Below, piece after piece: positions 60,992-64,000 of a stretch of DNA of 64,000 nucleotides. How positions within the stretch are numbered: the first letter of the stretch is position 1; each line of letters starts with the position of its first letter. The DNA comes from JBBITI01 sp963735055 (GTDB taxonomy: Bacteria > Chloroflexota > Dehalococcoidia > Dehalococcoidales > UBA2162). The stretch spans positions 50,927-114,926 of the forward strand of contig CAVTJN010000005.1 of NCBI GenBank assembly GCA_963735055.1. Direction: 5' to 3'. The notes beneath the pieces are model-generated. The model was not told the origin of the DNA. It did not search any database and saw only the letters and a list, made by a program, of their open reading frames with translations. The position numbers and the translations under genes are program-made.

Positions 60992-61148
60992 CACGATTTG
61001 ATATCTGCTTTCTAGCTGGCCGTTCACCGGAGCCGCCGGAAGATCTCTCGGCCTAGCCCTCGACATCTTCCATCTCCGCCGATTCAGGTTGGATGTGGGA
61101 GGCAGGTCACCAATGATAGCCTGCCTGGCCGGAATTGTGTCGCCTGGT

Positions 61149-61490
61149 TCATTCTCGGAATTCCAAGGCGATGTTACCATCGCGGAACACGTGGGCCGAC
61201 TTCAGAATCGTCTGCAGGTGCGCTTTCTGCTGGCGGGGGTCCAGCCTATCGAAAGCTTCCAGAAACGTCCCTATGGCACCCGGCAGCCGGTCAGCCAGGG
61301 ATCCCCTGTCACGTTCCGCTTTGAGCCATTCCTTCAACTCTACTTTGCTCGCCTCTGCTCTTGCGTTCTTCTCTCGTTCCGCTTGATTGGCCCTGTCAAA
61401 CTCAGCCTCAGTCACAATCTTGCGTCTGAGGAGATCATCGAGTAGCTTCAGGAATCCACCTTCAGAGCCCGCCAACTGCTTCTCGCCTGG
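61149..61490 (-). pseudogene. Serine recombinase C-terminal remnant
   Basis: The minus strand encodes GFLKLLDDLLRRKIVTEAEF, NARAEASKVELKEWLKAERD and DRLDPRQQKAHLQTILKSAH followed by VFRDGNIALEFRE, the end of a large-serine-recombinase-type protein with a coiled-coil region. The catalytic domain is absent, and the sequence upstream (61491-61700) is unrelated. Marks an old integration or excision event. Confidence 0.65.
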
Positions 61491-61722
61491 TAGGGTCCCT
61501 TGAGAGGCAAGGTCAGAAGTGGTTACCTTGGTGATGGGCAATAAGACTACGCCCAACGGCTGGCACAGAGACCGGTGGCCGAGCGAATGCTGTCCAGTCA
61601 TATGCTCTTGAAACGAGCCAGTGGTTTGGGCAGCAGGTGGGTGGTGGAACCGGCGGGGCGGCCAATCCCCGGCTGTTGTCTCGACAGGATGCATCGTCAA
61701 GATGATGAGTCAACGCGACCCG

Positions 61723-61751
61723 TTGACAGCGCCGGGGAACACGTATAGAGT
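61723..61751 (+). promoter_or_regulatory. Promoter of the enolase-superfamily/MBL operon
   Basis: TTGACA (61723-61728), 17-bp spacer, TAGAGT (61746-61751), 55 bp before the ATG at 61807. The rest of 61491-61806 shows no gene. Confidence 0.65.
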
Positions 61752-61806
61752 ACGGGATATAACGAGACTTGGAACACTCTGATGCGGTAAAGAGGAGGGG
61801 ATTCAA

Positions 61807-63027
61807 ATGAAGCTAACGAAGCTGGAGACGTTCATAGTGGAGGTCCCCCCACCCGGCTACGGCGGCAACTACTGGTTCCTCATAAAGCTGCATACCGATG
61901 AGGGGGTATACGGCTGGGGAGAGACCGCCACCCTGGGCGTGTTCTACCGCCTGCAGAAGAGCTACAAGACTCTGATGGAAGAGATCTTCGAGGCCCACCT
62001 CAAGGGTGAAAACCCCCTTGACAGGGAGCGTTTGGCCAAGGCTATCTACACCGCGGTCACCAGCCGCCATACCGAGTACTCGACTCTGGGACTGGCGAGC
62101 GCCATCGACCTGGCACTGTGGGACATCGCCGGCAAGGTGTGCGGCCAACCGGTGTACAACCTGCTGGGCGGCGCTTTCAGGGAGAAGGTGCGGAGCTACA
62201 CCTATGTCTTCAATTTCAAGACCGGCGGATCCGAACGCAGCAACTGGTTCGATCCCAAATTCGTCGCCGAAAACGGACGGTATCTGGTCGAAGAAGGCTT
62301 CACCGGACTGAAGCTCGACCCGGTGCCGATGGTGCACTTTGAACCGCCCCTGAAACGCGAAGAGAACACCGATTCCATGCGGTTAAGATACCGGGGCGCA
62401 TACCGGAACCCGTTCAACATGACGCTTGATCAATACAAGGGCGTCGAAGAGGTCGTCGGGGCGCTCCGGGATGCGGTGGGTACCCGGGCTGATATTCTGA
62501 TTGGTACCCACGGTCAGATCACCACCGCTTCAGCCATCCGTCTGGCGAAAGTCCTCGAGCCTTTCGACCCGCTGTGGTTTGAGGAGCCGGTACCGCCCGA
62601 GAACACCAAAGAGATGGCTAAGGTAGCGAGGAGTACGACTATCCCCATTGCCACCGGTGAGCGGCTTACCACCGTATTCGACTTTACGAGGCTGCTTGAG
62701 GACGGCGCGGCGACATACCTGCAGCCTGACCTTGGCTCGTGCGGCGGCATCACCGAATGCAAGAAGATCGCGGCAATAGCGGAGGGCTACTACGCTCAGA
62801 TGGCACCTCACGTCTGGGGAGGGCCGGTCATATCTGCCGCAGCTCTTCAGATTGACGCGTCAATACCCAATTTCTTGATCCAGGAGAGCATCTTTAAGGG
62901 TGGCGGGTTCTTCAACGAACTCCTTGTCGAACCGCTGGTATGGGAGGATGGCTATTACACGGTGCCGAAGTCCCCGGGTCTTGGGATAGATCTGAAAATG
63001 GCAGCCGTGGAGAAGTACAGGGTCTAG
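61807..63027 (+). CDS. Mandelate racemase/galactonate dehydratase-like enzyme (406 aa)
   Basis: Enolase superfamily member with the capping domain (WFLIKLHTDEGVYGWGETAT), barrel segments GLKLDPVP, LIGTHGQITTASAIRLAK, WFEEPVPPENT, PIATGERLTT and the general-acid-type MAPHVWGGPV. His replaces the usual Asp of the first metal-ligand strand (GTHGQ), as in some sugar-acid dehydratases. The length and the VAPH-type motif favour a sugar or hydroxy-acid dehydratase. GGAGGGG precedes the ATG. The MBL gene follows after 23 bp. Only distantly similar to the enzyme at 50122. Confidence 0.88.
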   Translation: MKLTKLETFIVEVPPPGYGGNYWFLIKLHTDEGVYGWGETATLGVFYRLQKSYKTLMEEIFEAHLKGENPLDRERLAKAIYTAVTSRHTEYSTLGLASAIDLALWDIAGKVCGQPVYNLLGGAFREKVRSYTYVFNFKTGGSERSNWFDPKFVAENGRYLVEEGFTGLKLDPVPMVHFEPPLKREENTDSMRLRYRGAYRNPFNMTLDQYKGVEEVVGALRDAVGTRADILIGTHGQITTASAIRLAKVLEPFDPLWFEEPVPPENTKEMAKVARSTTIPIATGERLTTVFDFTRLLEDGAATYLQPDLGSCGGITECKKIAAIAEGYYAQMAPHVWGGPVISAAALQIDASIPNFLIQESIFKGGGFFNELLVEPLVWEDGYYTVPKSPGLGIDLKMAAVEKYRV

Positions 63028-63050
63028 CGGCCCGTAAAGGACGAGCGGAT

Positions 63051-63980
63051 TTGTCTCTCAAGTTCAGAGTCTTTCTTCACAGCTACCTAGGCTTCAACAG
63101 CAACTCCACTTTGATATACGGGGAAAAGGATGCGATCCTGATCGATGCTTCCCAGCTCCTCAGCGACACGCACCGGATGATCGCCGAAATCATCCCCATG
63201 CGCAAGAAACTCACTCACATTTACGTCTCGCACTTCCATCCCGATCACCATTTTGGCCTGCAGGTTCTCAACAACGCATTCCCTGATGCCAGGATCGTCG
63301 CCCTGCCGAGTGTGGTGAAGGATATCGTGTCTACTTCCGGCGATAAGATCGAATTGTGGGCCATCGATCGTTTTGGCCCCGACGATATCCCCCGCCGGAC
63401 CACGGTTCCCGTGGCCCTGAGCGAACCGCGCCTGCTGCTCGAGGGCGAGGAGATTCTGGTGTCCGACAACTGGGAGGGCGACAGCGTCAACAACTCCGTG
63501 GTCTGGGTCCCGTCGATCAGAGTAGCCTGCGCTACCGACGTCGCCTTCCACGATTGTCATCTATGGCCGATTGAAAGCAATGTTGCGCGGCGGGTCAAGT
63601 GGCGCGCTTCAATTGCTCATCTAAGGGATTTTGATGCTCGAATTGTGATCCCCGGTCATTGTGATGCCGACAAGATTCGCCTCATGGAGGAGGTTCAAGA
63701 TAACGGTTCGATTACCTACACGGAGTGCATTGACTGGTCCCTCCAGTATCTGGACAACTATGAAGACGTCTATGACACCGCCACGACCGCTTCGGCGATG
63801 GTAGAGGCCATGACCAGGCTGTACCCTCACGTGACAGCCGAGGACTTCGCCATTCATTGGCAGGCCAGACTGCTGTTCCCACGTACCAGTCCCGGCTGGC
63901 TCACACCGCTGCCAGGCAAACCCGGCAAGATATTCCTGAATCCAAGCGGCGGATTCGACGGCGATCCGCCCCGTGAATGA
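63051..63980 (+). CDS. Metallo-beta-lactamase-fold hydrolase (309 aa)
   Basis: MBL fold: FLHSYLGFNSNSTLIYGEKD opens the first beta sandwich, followed by the zinc motif VSHFHPDHHFG (HxHxDH). CATDVAFHDC and VIPGHCDADK supply the Asp and the later His ligands. The C-terminal ~100 residues (DWSLQYLDNYEDVYDTATTA) are helical. The TTG at 63051 is the best start, with AAAGGA upstream; the frame is open earlier but overlaps the preceding gene. It lies 23 bp after the enolase-superfamily gene. It could be a lactonase or thioesterase acting on the product of that enzyme (inference). The stop is 20 bp before the window end. Confidence 0.83.
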   Translation: MSLKFRVFLHSYLGFNSNSTLIYGEKDAILIDASQLLSDTHRMIAEIIPMRKKLTHIYVSHFHPDHHFGLQVLNNAFPDARIVALPSVVKDIVSTSGDKIELWAIDRFGPDDIPRRTTVPVALSEPRLLLEGEEILVSDNWEGDSVNNSVVWVPSIRVACATDVAFHDCHLWPIESNVARRVKWRASIAHLRDFDARIVIPGHCDADKIRLMEEVQDNGSITYTECIDWSLQYLDNYEDVYDTATTASAMVEAMTRLYPHVTAEDFAIHWQARLLFPRTSPGWLTPLPGKPGKIFLNPSGGFDGDPPRE

Positions 63981-64000
63981 CGACAACAGGTACGCTCGAG

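Noticed and set aside
1..64000. CRISPR array, prophage or rRNA operon
   Set aside because: No regularly spaced repeats, phage structural genes or rRNA sequences were seen in the window.

Overview
The window looks like a chromosomal segment of an uncultured anaerobic or facultative member of the Chloroflexota, most likely class Dehalococcoidia. The grounds are indirect: a gyrA gene preceded by a TPR protein, a MalT-like LuxR regulator, a DUF5679 zinc protein, orphan family-5 solute-binding lipoproteins, and many acyl-CoA dehydrogenase, enolase-superfamily, MmgE/PrpD and tungsten-enzyme genes. There is no rRNA gene, so the assignment is inference.

Layout. 1-1013 is the N-terminal part of a solute-binding lipoprotein. 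1259-10665 (minus) is one eight-gene CoA-ester catabolic operon: ketosynthase/OB-fold fusion, thiolase, two pairs of acyl-CoA dehydrogenases, enoyl-CoA hydratase and SDR. It starts from a consensus promoter that lies back to back with the promoter of a tandem-MarR regulator (10862-11830). A 12-bp inverted repeat places one arm over each -35 box. A cupin protein and a second solute-binding lipoprotein follow. 14658-18400 holds two divergent UGSC-like proteins; the second is broken at a duplicated, frameshifted junction. From there to 21.06 kb the DNA is visibly AT-richer and carries a DapA-like aldolase and a UroD-family protein. It ends in an IS630 remnant next to tRNA-Glu(CTC).

21.3-34.5 kb is a core block: zinc-ribbon protein, a polyprenyl-phosphate mannose synthase/GtrA fusion with a PMT-type mannosyltransferase, a formyltransferase-like protein, TPR protein with gyrA, apgM-like protein with aspartate kinase, tRNA-Pro(CGG), an M42 peptidase and a DUF5679 protein. 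34.7-46.4 kb holds tandem NTF2-like proteins, an RDD protein, a MalT-like LuxR regulator, a small conserved protein, a lipoprotein, a third solute-binding lipoprotein, a TIR-domain protein, a P-loop kinase and two proteins I do not recognise.

46.5-64 kb is a second catabolic/redox region: an HTH-ferredoxin protein, an OYE/SDR chimera, MmgE/PrpD, two enolase-superfamily enzymes, a molybdopterin oxidoreductase with its Fe-S subunit, a truncated acyl-CoA dehydrogenase, a tungsten-type aldehyde oxidoreductase with ferredoxin partner (both disrupted), an amidohydrolase remnant, a hydroxyacid-oxoacid transhydrogenase-like dehydrogenase, a recombinase remnant and a metallo-beta-lactamase-fold protein.

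The main points for follow-up are the dual promoter/operator of the MarR unit; the Pro/Gly-rich loops in four CoA and catabolic enzymes; the chimeric UGSC gene at the edge of the AT-rich island; the possible link between the O-mannosylation genes and the Thr/Pro-rich linkers of the lipoproteins; and a cluster of single-base frameshifts, several at homopolymers, that may be real decay or base-calling error.
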